From contig OY101118.1 of assembly GCA_956465555.1 (NCBI GenBank), forward strand, positions 1-64,000: a DNA stretch of 64,000 bases, written 5' to 3'. This DNA comes from Nitzschia sp. pyKryTriq1. Taxonomy: Eukaryota; Bacillariophyta; Bacillariophyceae; Bacillariales; Bacillariaceae. Below are positions 19,784 through 31,010 of this stretch, piece after piece. Position numbers and translations under genes: made by a program. The notes beneath the pieces are model-generated. The model worked only from the letters and a program-made list of their open reading frames with translations, was not told the origin of the DNA and ran no database searches. Each line of letters begins with the position of its first letter. Within the stretch, counting starts at the first letter, position 1.

Positions 19784-20596
19784 ATGTTCACTACCCTCCT
19801 TCAATTCGCCATCGCCTTTTTGGTTCTTCTCTACATCGTTGCTGTGGAAACCATTGCTCTCGCCACGAGCATCCTCTCCATCGGCGACTGGCTTTGCGTT
19901 GCCGTTGTTCTCGTCGGCGTTCGCTTGCTCATCCGCGAAGTTCGGGAGCATCTCCCTCGTCGTGACGGTGATTGCAATCGCGTTCGAGTTCAAGTTCAAT
20001 CTGCTGTATCCGCTGTCCCTGCTGCTGTCTCCAAGAAAGCCAAGAATGCAGGACCCGTCGCTCGTCCCCTTGCGGCTCGCACCAAGTTCCTCAAGCTTCG
20101 CCGCTCTTGCGATCCCATGTACTGGCTCACGTTCTTGGGCCAGGAGGAGATTCGCACGATCATCAGCCAAGGTGCTGCTCCCTTTGAGTCGGTCCTGGAG
20201 ACCATTTGGGAGGTCGAGGAGGAACAAGTGTCCGTGGTCGTTGAGCCTGCGAGGCGACGCTTTTTGATCGCTCGTCGCCCCCGCAGGGTCCTCTACGGAC
20301 CCTTTCCACGCAGCTACTATGAGCACGAGGAGACACCCGATGAAAACTCTTTCCCTTCAACTATCAACGAGGGCATCAACAATGATGGGAACAAGGAGGA
20401 GTCCACCACCATCGATACGTCTACAATTGAAATTTCTATTGTCGACGAAACAACTCCCATTGTTCTTCGTCGATCACCTCGTTTGGCCGCCCGCCAAAAT
20501 GAAACACAAGATGTTGTCTCGTCGTCAGAATTGTTGGGTCTCGCTTTTTTGAATGGTCGACGACGATCCCTTCGATTGATGCACCGCACTTGTTGA
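19784..20596 (+). CDS. Small membrane protein with two helices and RRSPRLA motif
   Basis: The preferred start is ATG 19784 (MFTTLLQFAIAFLVLLYIVA). The frame is open further upstream, but only with a TTG at 19598 and no ATG. It encodes 270 residues and ends at TGA 20594-20596. Residues ~1-50 form two hydrophobic segments separated by ATSILSIGDW. A basic linker follows (RLLIREVREHLP). The middle contains YWLTFLGQEEIRTI. The C-terminus has two related basic motifs, RRSPRLAARQN and RRRSLRLMHR. The family is not recognised. The subtelomeric relic at 1679-2290 copies its N-terminus. The opposite strand is also open for ~690 bp, but its product is hydrophilic and featureless, so this strand is preferred. 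Confidence 0.65.
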   Translation: MFTTLLQFAIAFLVLLYIVAVETIALATSILSIGDWLCVAVVLVGVRLLIREVREHLPRRDGDCNRVRVQVQSAVSAVPAAVSKKAKNAGPVARPLAARTKFLKLRRSCDPMYWLTFLGQEEIRTIISQGAAPFESVLETIWEVEEEQVSVVVEPARRRFLIARRPRRVLYGPFPRSYYEHEETPDENSFPSTINEGINNDGNKEESTTIDTSTIEISIVDETTPIVLRRSPRLAARQNETQDVVSSSELLGLAFLNGRRRSLRLMHRTC

Positions 20597-21201
20597 AAAT
20601 TGTTTTGCTGATGAATTGTTTGTTTGATTGCTGCTTGACTGTTTTTGCTTGAATTGTTGGGATTTGTTTTTTTGCTTCGAACGGAAAGGTCCCTCGTCGA
20701 GGATCCATTCACCACCAAGATTTACTGATTTACCTCGCCAGCACATGATCGATTGATTGTTGTTTCTTTTCGTCTTCGGTCCTCTCGTTTCTCTTCGACT
20801 ATCATATGTGAGCCTCGTTAGTCCGTCCTAACCAACACGGCAGGGTTTTATAATTCACGCATCAATATGATTTCAAGAGATTGATGACACTATACGAACG
20901 ATGACAAAGATCGACTATATTCACATCGCATCTACGCAATAATGGCAACCACCACTACTATACCACCACCACCACCACCACCACTACTATACCACCACCA
21001 CCACCACCACCACCACCACTATCTGTCCTTGTTAATTTTGTTTTGAATAGACTGTACATCCATTTATCTATACCACACCTCGATCTTTTCTTTGTAATTA
21101 GATCCATTCTCCCTTTCGATGAAGAAGTGCTAGTTCTACAGTATAGTGAAATGAATATTCTTGAACCGACACGAACCACACCCCAGCATCATCATCCTCT
21201 T
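20597..21201. other. Intergenic spacer with (CCA)n microsatellite
   Basis: No gene is visible. A (CCA/CTA)n array occupies about 20947-21018. The remainder is AT-rich and unremarkable. Confidence 0.65.
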
Positions 21202-21450
21202 TTATGCCTCGACCTTGGCGGTTTCTTCGGCAAAGAAGGCATTGATATCATCCGCTTAATAATCGGGCGTGATTGCATTCTCGGGGCTGAGCAGCTTTTC
21301 TTCCGATGTGACACCACTCCAGACGAGTAGACTCTTCAATCCATTGTCCGTTCCGAACAACACATCCGTATCCAATCGATCCCCGACCATACAGATTCGC
21401 TTTCGATCCACTCCGTATTTAGATTCCAAATATTCTCTCCCTCTCTCTCT
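21202..21450 (-). pseudogene. C-terminal relic of an HAD phosphatase (phosphoglycolate-phosphatase type)
   Basis: The minus strand encodes the end of a haloacid-dehalogenase phosphatase of the 4-nitrophenylphosphatase/phosphoglycolate-phosphatase family: YLESKYGVDRKRICMVGDRL followed by DTDVLFGTDNG. GDRLDTD matches the Mg-binding motif IV (GDRxxTD). Further on come KSLLVWSGVTSEEKLL and SPENAITPDY. A TAA at 21256-21258 then interrupts; past it the same frame continues with ADDINAFFAEE to a second TAA at 21202-21204. That is where the family normally ends, so the first stop is a premature nonsense change. Motifs I-III and the N-terminal ~200 residues are absent. Upstream sequence turns into CT repeats. 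It is an inactive gene remnant. Confidence 0.75.
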
Positions 21451-21602
21451 ACCGTAGTAGAATGTCGGTCGTGCTTCTTCATTTCGGGAATTATCGTGTA
21501 CGAGAACAGTACTACTAGCTACAGTACTACGTAGTACGAAGCGTATTGAAAGTTCCATTGGTCCAAGAAATGATATTATGTTACTACTTCTCGTTACTAT
21601 CG

Positions 21603-24413
21603 TTAGCAGCTACGTTCGTCGTCGTCGTCGTCTCCAGTCTCACGATTAGTACCACTGGCTCGCCCGCTGCTGCTGCTGCTTCGAGGAGTCCGTTGCTCCG
21701 ACTGGCGTTGTTCTCGTTCTCGCATCCAATAGCGCAGATGCTCAATCGTAGTCTTGGCCGAGACTGTATCGGCGTGTTCTTCTCCTTTGGTCTTTCTGTA
21801 GATACTCAAAGCATGTCGGTACTGACGCTCGGCATCGGCCAGCTCGCCTAACTTGTAGTGGACGTTTCCCAAGGACTTGTAGGCACTAGCCACCTCGGGG
21901 TGATCCAAGCCGTGGACAGTACATTTGATACTCAATACATCTCGGAAAATATCGTAGGCCTCCTTGTATTCTCCCTTCTTGGTCATGATGGTTCCAATGC
22001 TCTTGAGAATCGGGGCCACATCAGGAAAATGCAGTCCGTAGGCATCTCGGTTCAGGCGCAAAGCTTCCCGATAGAACATCATGGCACTATCAAGGTTCCG
22101 GCGCTTGTAGTAGATGCTTCCCACCATGACTAACGTTCCGGCGACCGTCGGATTGCCCGGGCCTAGCGTGGCATGATAGATACGGATGGCTTCCTGGTAA
22201 CAGGCCATGGCTTCGTCGTAGTCAGCTCGCTTGTGGTAGATTCCACCAATATAATGGAGAATACCTGCCACTTCGGGATGGTTTGTTGTTCCTCGGTTGT
22301 GGACCGTGAGATCGTACGCTTCTCGATAGTTCGACATGGCTTGTTCGAAATCGGCCTTTTTGAGATGGATACTGGCTATCCGGGTCAATACCGAAGCCAT
22401 GGTTTCTCGCCCAGTAGTCGTCTTTTCAATCTCGGGGGTCCGAAGTAGTTGCATGGCATCTTGAAAGAATTGCATGGCCATATCGAGGTCTCCTTTCTTG
22501 GCGTGGACCATACCGATGACTTTGAGCGTAGCAGTGACATCTCGCAAAGCGTCCAACTCACTCTCCAGTAGTAAGGGAGTTGATCGAGGGGAATGTGCGG
22601 CGATGGTCTTTTCGTGTTGGAATTGATAAAGTGACTTGTAGATACGCAGGGCTTCCATGTATTGTTCGAGAGCATCGTCGAGTTCACCCACTCGGTTCTT
22701 GACATTGCCCATACAACTCATGGCACTTGCCACGTCCCGATTCATATCGCTTCCTTGGTTGACAGCAAGGTATATTCTCATTGCCTTGTGAAATTGATTC
22801 ATAGCCTCCTCATATTCTCCACGTTCGGCAAGAACCATTCCAATATTCTTGCGAGTCCCCGCGACAAAGACGTGTTGCTCACCCAGTGCTCGCTTGTAGA
22901 CGCTCTTGGCTTGGCGATACATTTGTAGCTCCTCAACTCGATTTCCAAGCTTGTAGTAAACACTTCCCATGCAAATGAGAGTAGAAGCTATTAGCGTGGC
23001 GTTCTGCTCCTCCATTTCATCATCGTGTGCCATGGAAGAAGAAGGCGAAGCTCCGCCTTCTTGTTGCTCTTGCCGGTGCTGCTTTCTAGCTAGACTGGTC
23101 TCTTCATGGGCCACAAGCACTTGATTGTAAATCTCTAGAGCAAGTTCGAGATCGGTAGCCTTGGATGACGATGCTGCGGCTGTATCGGAGGATGACTCTG
23201 CGCCTTGCTGTCTTCGTGTCTCGAGGAGAAGTTCCGCGCGAAGGGAAAGAGAGTTGAGCATTTCATGATGTTGCTCCTGTCGGGGACCGTCATAGGAATC
23301 TTCAAGAACACTTCGATACATTTCAATGGCTTCCGAAACTTCGTTACCAGTGGCAGGTATGTTGTTGTGACTTTTGGAACTCGATGCTGCCGACCGCTTG
23401 AAGGGTTCATTTTCGACAATCACTCCATTGGCGGCGGTGGACGCTGAGTCTCGCGTTTGCTTGCTAACACTACTAGCCAAGGAGATGTTGGCGCTACTAC
23501 TCTTTCGACGCTTGCTTGTATATCCTCCTTGCTTGGACTTTCTCTTCTCGGTACTGCCAGCAGCCGAAGAAGCGACCGAAGCCTTGTCGGAAGCTCCTCC
23601 CATGGGTAGTTGGCCGTTTCGGAATGAAATTGATCGGAATAGATCGTCGAGGGCCTTGACATCTTCATTGATCTCGCTCATGAGTGTCGAGGTATCGTCA
23701 TTGAATCCAGAGATTACCGATCGTGCTTCGCCTCCTTCTATAGCTGTTGAGGGATCAACTGACAAGTTACTCGACTTTTGGGCTCGAAGACTTGTGACTT
23801 CGGTGAAGTATCTCATGGCTTCATCTTGTTCTCCTCGAAGTGAGTGAACATTTCCCATATTTCGAAGCGTATTGACAATCTCATCGATCGCTTTGTCGTG
23901 TTGCACTTCAGGTAGCTCGGATGATTGAGAAGCTCCACCGATAACGCTATCTTCGCCACCATTGTTTTCCATTCCGCTGAGGAAACTGTTGGAGAAGTCA
24001 CTCGTTCGAGACCGCATACTGTGTCCATGATCCACCAATGGTGCAGCATTGTTGATTTGAGTATACACACTTCGCTTCTCTCGTAGTGCTTCCGTAAAGG
24101 CATCCATGGCATCATCGTATTCTTGCTGTCGCACATGGTGCTCCCCCAGTTGATCCAGTGAATTGGCTAAGGCGACTCGAGCTTGCCGCACGGAATATCG
24201 CTCGCGTTCCACATTTCGCTTGAGAACATGATAGTCACCATTCAGTTTTGGTGTTGTTGCTGTGCTGGTTCCTCCGAAAGTATTCATCGCCATGCTTCTT
24301 CGCTTGGGAGAAGGACCCACTCCCTGTGTCGCGGACTGCCTCGGACCGATGCCACCATTATTACTATTCCCTCGCATTCGTTGGATCGGCGTGATTCCTC
24401 GGCTAGAGTACAT
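21603..24413 (-). CDS. Kinesin-light-chain/nephrocystin-type TPR protein, 936 residues
   Basis: Single exon from ATG 24413. Degenerate tetratricopeptide units lie near residues 79-118 (DQLGEHHVRQQEYDDAMDAF) and 175-215. A long C-terminal array follows from about residue 480, with ~42-residue units of kinesin-light-chain type, for example LGNVHYKLGELADAERQYRH, IGGIYHKRADYDEAMACYQE and VGSIYYKRRNLDSAMMFYRE. Residues ~215-400 are Ser-rich and disordered. The C-terminus is polar and ends near DDDDDERSC. TPR arrays of this kind bind protein partners as scaffolds; there is no NB-ARC or kinase domain, and no motor gene nearby. The fragment at 2911-2986 derives from its N-terminal TPR. Family call firm; biological role unknown. 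Confidence 0.92.
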   Translation of the reverse strand: MYSSRGITPIQRMRGNSNNGGIGPRQSATQGVGPSPKRRSMAMNTFGGTSTATTPKLNGDYHVLKRNVERERYSVRQARVALANSLDQLGEHHVRQQEYDDAMDAFTEALREKRSVYTQINNAAPLVDHGHSMRSRTSDFSNSFLSGMENNGGEDSVIGGASQSSELPEVQHDKAIDEIVNTLRNMGNVHSLRGEQDEAMRYFTEVTSLRAQKSSNLSVDPSTAIEGGEARSVISGFNDDTSTLMSEINEDVKALDDLFRSISFRNGQLPMGGASDKASVASSAAGSTEKRKSKQGGYTSKRRKSSSANISLASSVSKQTRDSASTAANGVIVENEPFKRSAASSSKSHNNIPATGNEVSEAIEMYRSVLEDSYDGPRQEQHHEMLNSLSLRAELLLETRRQQGAESSSDTAAASSSKATDLELALEIYNQVLVAHEETSLARKQHRQEQQEGGASPSSSMAHDDEMEEQNATLIASTLICMGSVYYKLGNRVEELQMYRQAKSVYKRALGEQHVFVAGTRKNIGMVLAERGEYEEAMNQFHKAMRIYLAVNQGSDMNRDVASAMSCMGNVKNRVGELDDALEQYMEALRIYKSLYQFQHEKTIAAHSPRSTPLLLESELDALRDVTATLKVIGMVHAKKGDLDMAMQFFQDAMQLLRTPEIEKTTTGRETMASVLTRIASIHLKKADFEQAMSNYREAYDLTVHNRGTTNHPEVAGILHYIGGIYHKRADYDEAMACYQEAIRIYHATLGPGNPTVAGTLVMVGSIYYKRRNLDSAMMFYREALRLNRDAYGLHFPDVAPILKSIGTIMTKKGEYKEAYDIFRDVLSIKCTVHGLDHPEVASAYKSLGNVHYKLGELADAERQYRHALSIYRKTKGEEHADTVSAKTTIEHLRYWMREREQRQSEQRTPRSSSSSGRASGTNRETGDDDDDERSC

Positions 24414-26108
24414 GATGATCTAAAAGTTCTGGTCGAGTGAGGAACGAAATGGACTCACGCCCAGCCTGGTCGAGAGGTAAGGATGTTGTTGTTGTTGTTG
24501 TCCGAAAGCAACGATAGAGAGGATTCCGAGGATGGCGGGGGCATGCATGGAAGGAAGGAACGAGGCAGGCTTTTTCTGATTCTCGAAGGGCTTCGGTAGT
24601 TAGAGTGAGGGGGGATAGCTTCCGCTAAGTGATTTTGTTGTGAGCTCGCTGAATTAGATTGTTTCGCACGTGGGTTCAGTCCATCGATCGATCAGTTGGC
24701 GAAGCGTCGTGATAAGAAACTTTATGTTGAATATGCCTCTCTGTTCTTTTTCGTTAATAATGAACAATATCAATTCAGTTAGATTATTGCCTTCCGGCGA
24801 TAATTTGGAGGTGCGCCTTGCATGCATGTATGAGCGATCGAGAATGGTGGTGTGTGCTTTGTTCGTATGATACAGTACAACCGACCCTTTTGGTACAGTA
24901 CTACGTACAGTAGTTCGCCTGGGGTTCGTCGTTCAACGTGTCTTCCGTCTGGCATCCACCAGTTTAGCTTGGTGCCAAAAGGGGTCCAACGAATGAATGA
25001 ATATATATTTGATTCCCCTAATTTTCTATCCCCAGTAAATGCGACGTCATCGATCGGCGTTTTTGATTGTGAGTTCGCTCAAGCGAAACCAGGAGCGGAT
25101 GGCGAACATTGGGGATTGTGATCCAGTGAAAAAACTCCGGCGAATAGCTAGCGGAAGAAGAAGCACAAGGGTGAAAATCTTTCATAAGAAGCATGAAAAT
25201 CTTTCATCAACGAGCTCTCCACCACTTTACGTACCGTACTACTAGTACCGGAAGGCCGTCTACCCTGTCTCTATCTCTTTGTCTCTACTACTACTACTTC
25301 TACTACTAAAAGTAGTAGTAGTAGTAGCTAGCTAGCTTATCTCTCTAGAGTAGTAGTAATACTACTTAGTAGTAGTAGACACTGCTACCTACTTTTCTTG
25401 CTCTTGCTGTCACAAAAAGAACTTGATCCGTTTCGAGCGAGTGTCTGGTGCTGGTGGTCGAGCAACAAGAGCGTCGTCCAGCAGCAAGAATGAATCGGCA
25501 GTAGTACCAGTACTTGAGTAGTAGTATTTGTAGTACTAGTAGTAGAAGCAAATCGTGACTCTAAATAGTAGTAGTAGTAGTAGTACAATGTAGCTTCGTT
25601 TGGTTAACTCTATTATAGTGTTTGATGACAATAATTGCTATAATCATCATCATGGTGGGCGTGAGTGCGTGCGTGCTTGCTTGTGAGGATGATACGTTCG
25701 TCCATATGTTCAAGGCCGGCGTCGATCTTGTACTATAGTAGTAATTGTTGTTGTTGCTGTTGTTGCAATAGTGCTGTACCGGTATAAGCAGAAGTAGTAG
25801 TACGTAGTTGTGCTGTGCTGGATTTGTGTTCTGTTGTGTTGTAGAATTTCTTGAACGAATCGTTGGTGATAACGCAGACAACCAGGACTGAATGGCAACC
25901 CTGGATGAATTCGTTGTTGATAGTAGAAGTAGTGGTAGTAGTAGTTTCTTGTGTCATGTGGCTTGTTGAGCGGAGGGTGCAGCAGATAAGAGCAGCCACA
26001 AGTGCTGTGGGTCGTCTTGCGCGCGCGTCTGGTATGGATAGGACGATGCTCTGGTATGGATAGGACGATGCTACTAGTAGCTAGTAGTAGCAGGCAGCAT
26101 CGCATCCG
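24414..26108. other. Intergenic region with TAG/CTA microsatellites
   Basis: About 1.7 kb with no supportable gene. It holds TTG repeats (24485-24500), many TAGTAGTAG/CTACTACTA runs (25280-25380, 25500-25585, 25920-25945) and a duplicated 21 bp segment CTGGTATGGATAGGACGATG at about 26029 and 26051. The proximal few hundred bases presumably hold the TPR gene promoter. Confidence 0.6.
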
Positions 26109-27717
26109 TTATGGTCTTCGAGGAGTAGTAGTGGTGGTAGAAGTAGTAGTAGTAGTGGCATTGTTGTTGTGGTAGTTTCGTTCCAATGCTCCGTCAATGG
26201 CGGCCGTCACTGCGACTGCCGTTGTTTGTTTGTCAGCGGCTTGGCCCCAATTGACTTCGACCCGTTCCAGCAAGGCAAAAGAGGGCGAATCCAAAAAGGA
26301 TTGCAAGCTCTCCAATGTCATATCGGGCATGAACTGAAAGACGAGTTCTTTCAGTGGCAACGACGAGGCAACCTGTTGTTGTTGTTGTTGTTGTTGATGT
26401 GACTTTGCTGTCGCCGCCTCCGCCTCCGCTGCCAAACCAGTAAAGAAGGCTTCGCCTGATACTTGGGTAGCACTGAGATCGAGCTTGACGAGACCATTTG
26501 CTACAACGAGTAGTTGTTGAAGACCGTGGATGGAATCGTCCGTGATGCCTGTAAGAGACACATCCAATTCTTCGAGTGGTGACGTGGTGGTGTCCCTGCT
26601 TTGTTGAACCAAGGCTCGAAAGCCAACGTCGGTCACGTTCTTGCACCAAGCGAGGCCTAGCGATTTCAAGTTCGGACAGTATTTCTAAAAGTAGAAACGG
26701 AATGTTAGCCTGGAACGAAACGATAATGCGCACTTCGACGATCAACACAAGTACAAGTACTTACCGAAATGGCTTGACAAGATACATCCCCCACTCGCTG
26801 ACTGCCTGCGTGATCCACGGCACTCAAATCCAAAGACAAGAGCCGCGTCCCCGTCCCACCATTGGCTTGTGACATTTTGCCTAGCATCGATGAGAGGCAA
26901 TCGTCCGCAATGAGACATCCCTTGAGAGACAATCGTTCCAGACTGGCGGACAGCGGTAGCAATGCTTCGAGATGAAGCGCTCCAAAGGAAGTACAGTAAT
27001 CCAAATCCAAGTCCTGAACAAAGGATATAGTAGAAGGTAAGAACGAGTAAGCAACATATGTATCACAAGTATAGCATTGATCCATCCATCCATCCAAAGA
27101 TTGAACGAATGAATGAAACGCACCTTCAGATTCGGAAACCGTCTCACAATCGATTCGATATCGGGCACAGACAAATGAGAGAGTCTCCGCAAGTCGAGCC
27201 GACGCACATGGGCCGAGGCGAGGACGGAGAAGCGTTTCGAGACGGTAGCCAATCGGACTGTTTCGAGAGTATCCAGGAATCCACTGAAGAGACACTCGCC
27301 GAGAGCATCATCGTGAAGGGTGGTGGTCATCACTCGCGGATCCAGAGTGGCAGGCGTCTTGTTGTGAGTTGTATTAATCTTGCTGCGGTTCTCTTCCCAA
27401 GGAAAGATAAACTCATTGGGAGCAAAGCCAAAGGCGTTGGTAAAGCAATCACCGAGTCTGCTGCTGCTGCTGATAGTATTAGTCGTATTGTCGATCGAGC
27501 TTTCGCCCTCGATGACGACATTCACGCAAGCGTTGCTGCTGCTGCTGCTGCTGCTGATACCGCTGCCGCTTCCTCTGCGGCTGTTGCTAGCACTACCCCC
27601 ACACGTCTTTCGGATTTTCGAGGGAGGCGAGAACCGTTCGCATCTCGAAGGAGACGCTGCGGTAGCGAACGAAGGCCGCGAGGCTATCATCGCTGTTGCT
27701 GTGCTGCGGTCTGCCAT
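26109..27717 (-). CDS. F-box-like / leucine-rich-repeat protein, three exons
   Basis: Exons on the minus strand are 27717-27124, 27013-26765 and 26684-26109; introns of 110 and 80 bp have GTGCGT/GTAAGT donors and CAG/TAG acceptors, both phase 0. The product is 472 residues. After a Ser-rich N-terminus, residues ~140-175 form an F-box-like helix bundle (LDTLETVRLATVSKRFSVLA). It is followed by cysteine-type LRRs: LDLDYCTSFG, LERLSLKGCLIADD, LKSLGLAWCKNVTDVGFRAL and LEELDVSLTGITDDSIHGL. This order resembles FBXL/AMN1 proteins, which select substrates for SCF ubiquitin ligases. The F-box is weak, so Skp1 binding is an inference. The last ~25 residues are Asn/Thr repeats from a triplet expansion. 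Confidence 0.85.
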
Positions 27718-30700
27718 GTTAATGGTGTGTCGAATGAATGAATGAATGGATGGATATGCGGGAAGTTATGTGTCGATTTTTAGAAAGGCGAAAACGAGGC
27801 AACGCACTTCTCAGGAAGGCTTTCCCAGTAAAACCGCGGGAAGAACAGCGTGCTTTTTAGTAGGATGCCCATAAAGCATGCAATTCCTCGGCATTTGGGA
27901 AGCAACGATCCATTTGCCGTCGAATGGAGAGGAATCAACTATCGGATCTTTGTCGGTGATTCGCGTAAAAATCTAGCGCGAAACAAGCTGTTGCTTGTGA
28001 CTTGTGACACATCATAGCCCCGGATCAGAATATCACATGTTCTACTGTCTGACTATTTAACGTGCTAGCATTTTAGCTGTGACGCATGGTTTTCATTCCC
28101 AAGAAAGATTCGCTGGGGATTTCGTCTGGATATCACCCGTATTCGGAAAATCAAGGAAGAATTTCAGATCAAATACGTATGGTATGACGGACTGATACAT
28201 GCGATATTGGAACTTGTACCGGTTTGTCGAATCCCAATTGTCTCATTTTCTTTGGCGGGAGCATTAGGAATTAGATGTCCAGGCATTCGGAACAATAAAT
28301 ACGAAACATCGGTAATAAAACATACGATCGATTCAAATCACTATCAGATTGACATAGACCACTCGTTCACAAGAACCTCACGAACAGTCGAGAACCTGAG
28401 AACCGAGAATTGCATAGTAGTTGGAACTAGTAGAATCGACAAGGAGAACGGGGTTACATAACAAACAAAAGTACACGTCAACTCGATCGAGCCAATGAAT
28501 TGGATCCAACGTGCCGACCGGACATCGACGACAATAACGGCAAGATGACGACAGACAAGAATTGCCAGATAGGCACAGTGTACTGTACTAGTACAGTATG
28601 TGCAAGCAAGTACGTCAAGTTCAAGCCAATGGTTCGGTTAGTTGTCGAATTTTATAGCCCAGTTGGGGAGTGCAAGAACTCAAGATAATGTCCTCAAATA
28701 GGACACAAACGTCATTCATCTTCTCTTCTTTTGGTAATGCGAAATGCATGGAATGACGTACCGGTACATATTCCTCCTTGGTGGTAGACGTGGTGGTAAA
28801 GGTGTGGTGGAGCGTCGATGATGATGATGATGATGATGATGCCGGATACCGTAGATTTTGATGTTGTTGTGGATCAATAAATAATAATAATAATGGTGCA
28901 ACTCTCATCGATGATTGGATAGGAGCAATTCAAATCTATATGAGATGGTGTGATGTGTGATGTGTTGTTGCTCTGTCGTTCGCGCTCTTCTGTCTCGTCG
29001 TTCTGCCGCCAACAACAACAACAACAACAAAGTCTTCTTGCCTACCGTACCGGTATCATTATCATCAGCAAACGACCTCCGGCGGTAGTGGTACCGGTAG
29101 TACGGATGGTTCTAATAATAATTATTGCTCTTTCTTGATAGCAACATTCGAAAAGATTCAGCCAGCTGCTGCTACACGTGGATCCAACCTCCTCCACTCC
29201 TCTTACGGACTACCGGTCAGTATTGAACATACGGGTAGTAGTACGAGTAGTACATAGTACTCTCGCGGACTAAGAACGGTGGTGGTGCTGATGCCGGCAG
29301 TAAGGTGGTGGTCCTCCTCCCTCTGCAGTGATGCACCAGTACTACGACAACGAATACTACAGTAGATACTACTACTACTAGTAGAGCAGCGGTATTCGGA
29401 GTCTCTCTCGTCTTACCCATTGCAATTGCAACAACCACGAAAAGGAGAAATAATCTGCATTGAGCTTCTTGTTGGTGCGAGGACGACATGCATGATGATG
29501 ATCCGTGTTGAAGCAAGTACGTACTACCGGCGGTACTACAAGTACAGTACGACCGGTAGGGAGGACTAGCGCTACTAGTAGTAGTAGTAGAGTACCAGTA
29601 CCGGTAGTAGTAGGTCTACTACTAGTAGTACAAGAAGCACTCCTCTGCTCGTACTCTTTACTCTACTAATACTACTAATGAACCGAGAGCGAGAGAGAGA
29701 AAGAGTAGTAGAGACGAGCCGAGCTACCTGGTAGTACTACTAGTACCGGACTACTACTACTACTACTACTAGCTAGTAGCTATGTCTCTGACCCAGTCGC
29801 GCCAACAAACAACAACCCCTGTGGATCCGTCTCGTGCACTCTAGCCTCTAGTAGTAGTGCCTCGTCGGGGCGGGGTGGCCCACGGAGACCAAGACCACGC
29901 ACAAACAACGAAAACTCTTTCTGGAGCGCCCGTAGAAAATATACTGCCTCCTACGACTTGTCTCCCCCCGAAAATACATTTCTATTGCAACGATCACACC
30001 CATCCTCACCTTTGATGGGTTCCGAAGTAACTTTCTCCATTCGATTAACACCCCCCACCGGTTCCATCGGATGAAATTTCGGAATTTCCCAATGCATTTC
30101 CGGGCCCTCATAACTTCCCAATTTCAAAGCTGAAGAAACGCCACCTTGGCAGTGAACGGATATCAAGGCATGGCAGTGAACGGATATCAAGGGATACTTT
30201 TTTAAATAGAAGACGACAAATCATCGATATCTACTGTCTACATTACTTTGGAAGAAGATAAAGCACAACAGGCAGCCATTGAGTTTAGAGGGAAACAGAT
30301 TGTATCATCGTACATTCCAGTACATCGGACCACGTGGGCCGCGTGGCAAGCGGGCCCTGTTCATTTACTTTCTTCTCCCTATTGCTACTATTGTTGTAGT
30401 GAGATAGTTTGCCCAGAGTATAGATTCAACATCTATATTCTCACACGTGCACTTGACTCACTACCGTTACGCCACGAGAAAACTCCTAGCTAAAGGCCTG
30501 GAGCGGCGGATCTAATTATTGTTTCTAACAACAAGTACAAGTACCGTTTTAGTGTGCAAGTCCGCCGTACCGGTCGGTAACTGGTAGTAGTGTCACCACG
30601 AACGAACGAACGAACGAACGAACGCGAACGATAACAATGACAAACGCGCGTACTGTACCGGTATGGTACCAAGGACGAACGATGCACTGCATGCATGATC

Positions 30701-31010
30701 GACGAACGAAATAATATGCATGATTGATGCATGATGTGATTTTTGATCAAAAGGATTGGATGATGGATGGACAAGCAAGAGACATCATATCGCGTGAAGG
30801 CGATCGGCGATCGCGGCGATCAATCGATCAGCATCATTACCATTACCATTATCATTATAGGTCGTAATATCATCATTGTCCACCACTACTACTAATACTC
30901 CTTGATACTCTACACGCCCTCTCACCACCACCACCACCACCACCACATACATTAGCACTAGCACTAGCACTAGCAGCACTAGCGCTATCAGCACTAGCAC
31001 CACCACAATC
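27718..31010. other. Long intergenic region
   Basis: 3.3 kb without a gene I can support. 27720-28480 is ordinary mid-GC sequence with GAATG repeats at its start. 28818-28840 is (ATG)n. 29220-29790 is dense in TAG/CTA triplets and ACCGGTA palindromes. 30148-30192 is a tandem pair of GGCAGTGAACGGATATCAAG units 24 bp apart. 30601-30625 is (GAAC)n. 30900-31000 is ACC and ACTAGC repeats. The stretch 29860-30120 is less repetitive and could hold an exon relic, but no family is recognised. Confidence 0.55.

Noticed and set aside
20958-21179. Minus-strand frame ending in Gly and Val runs
   Set aside because: Coded by the CCA/CTA microsatellite only.
28207-28688. Two short plus-strand frames in the 28 kb spacer
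   Set aside because: No recognisable motif, no splice partners and no repeat of either elsewhere in the window.
29848-30190. Overlapping minus-strand frames suggesting an exon relic
   Set aside because: The sequence is non-repetitive, but no family is recognised and no splice sites link the frames. Left as an unexplained spacer.
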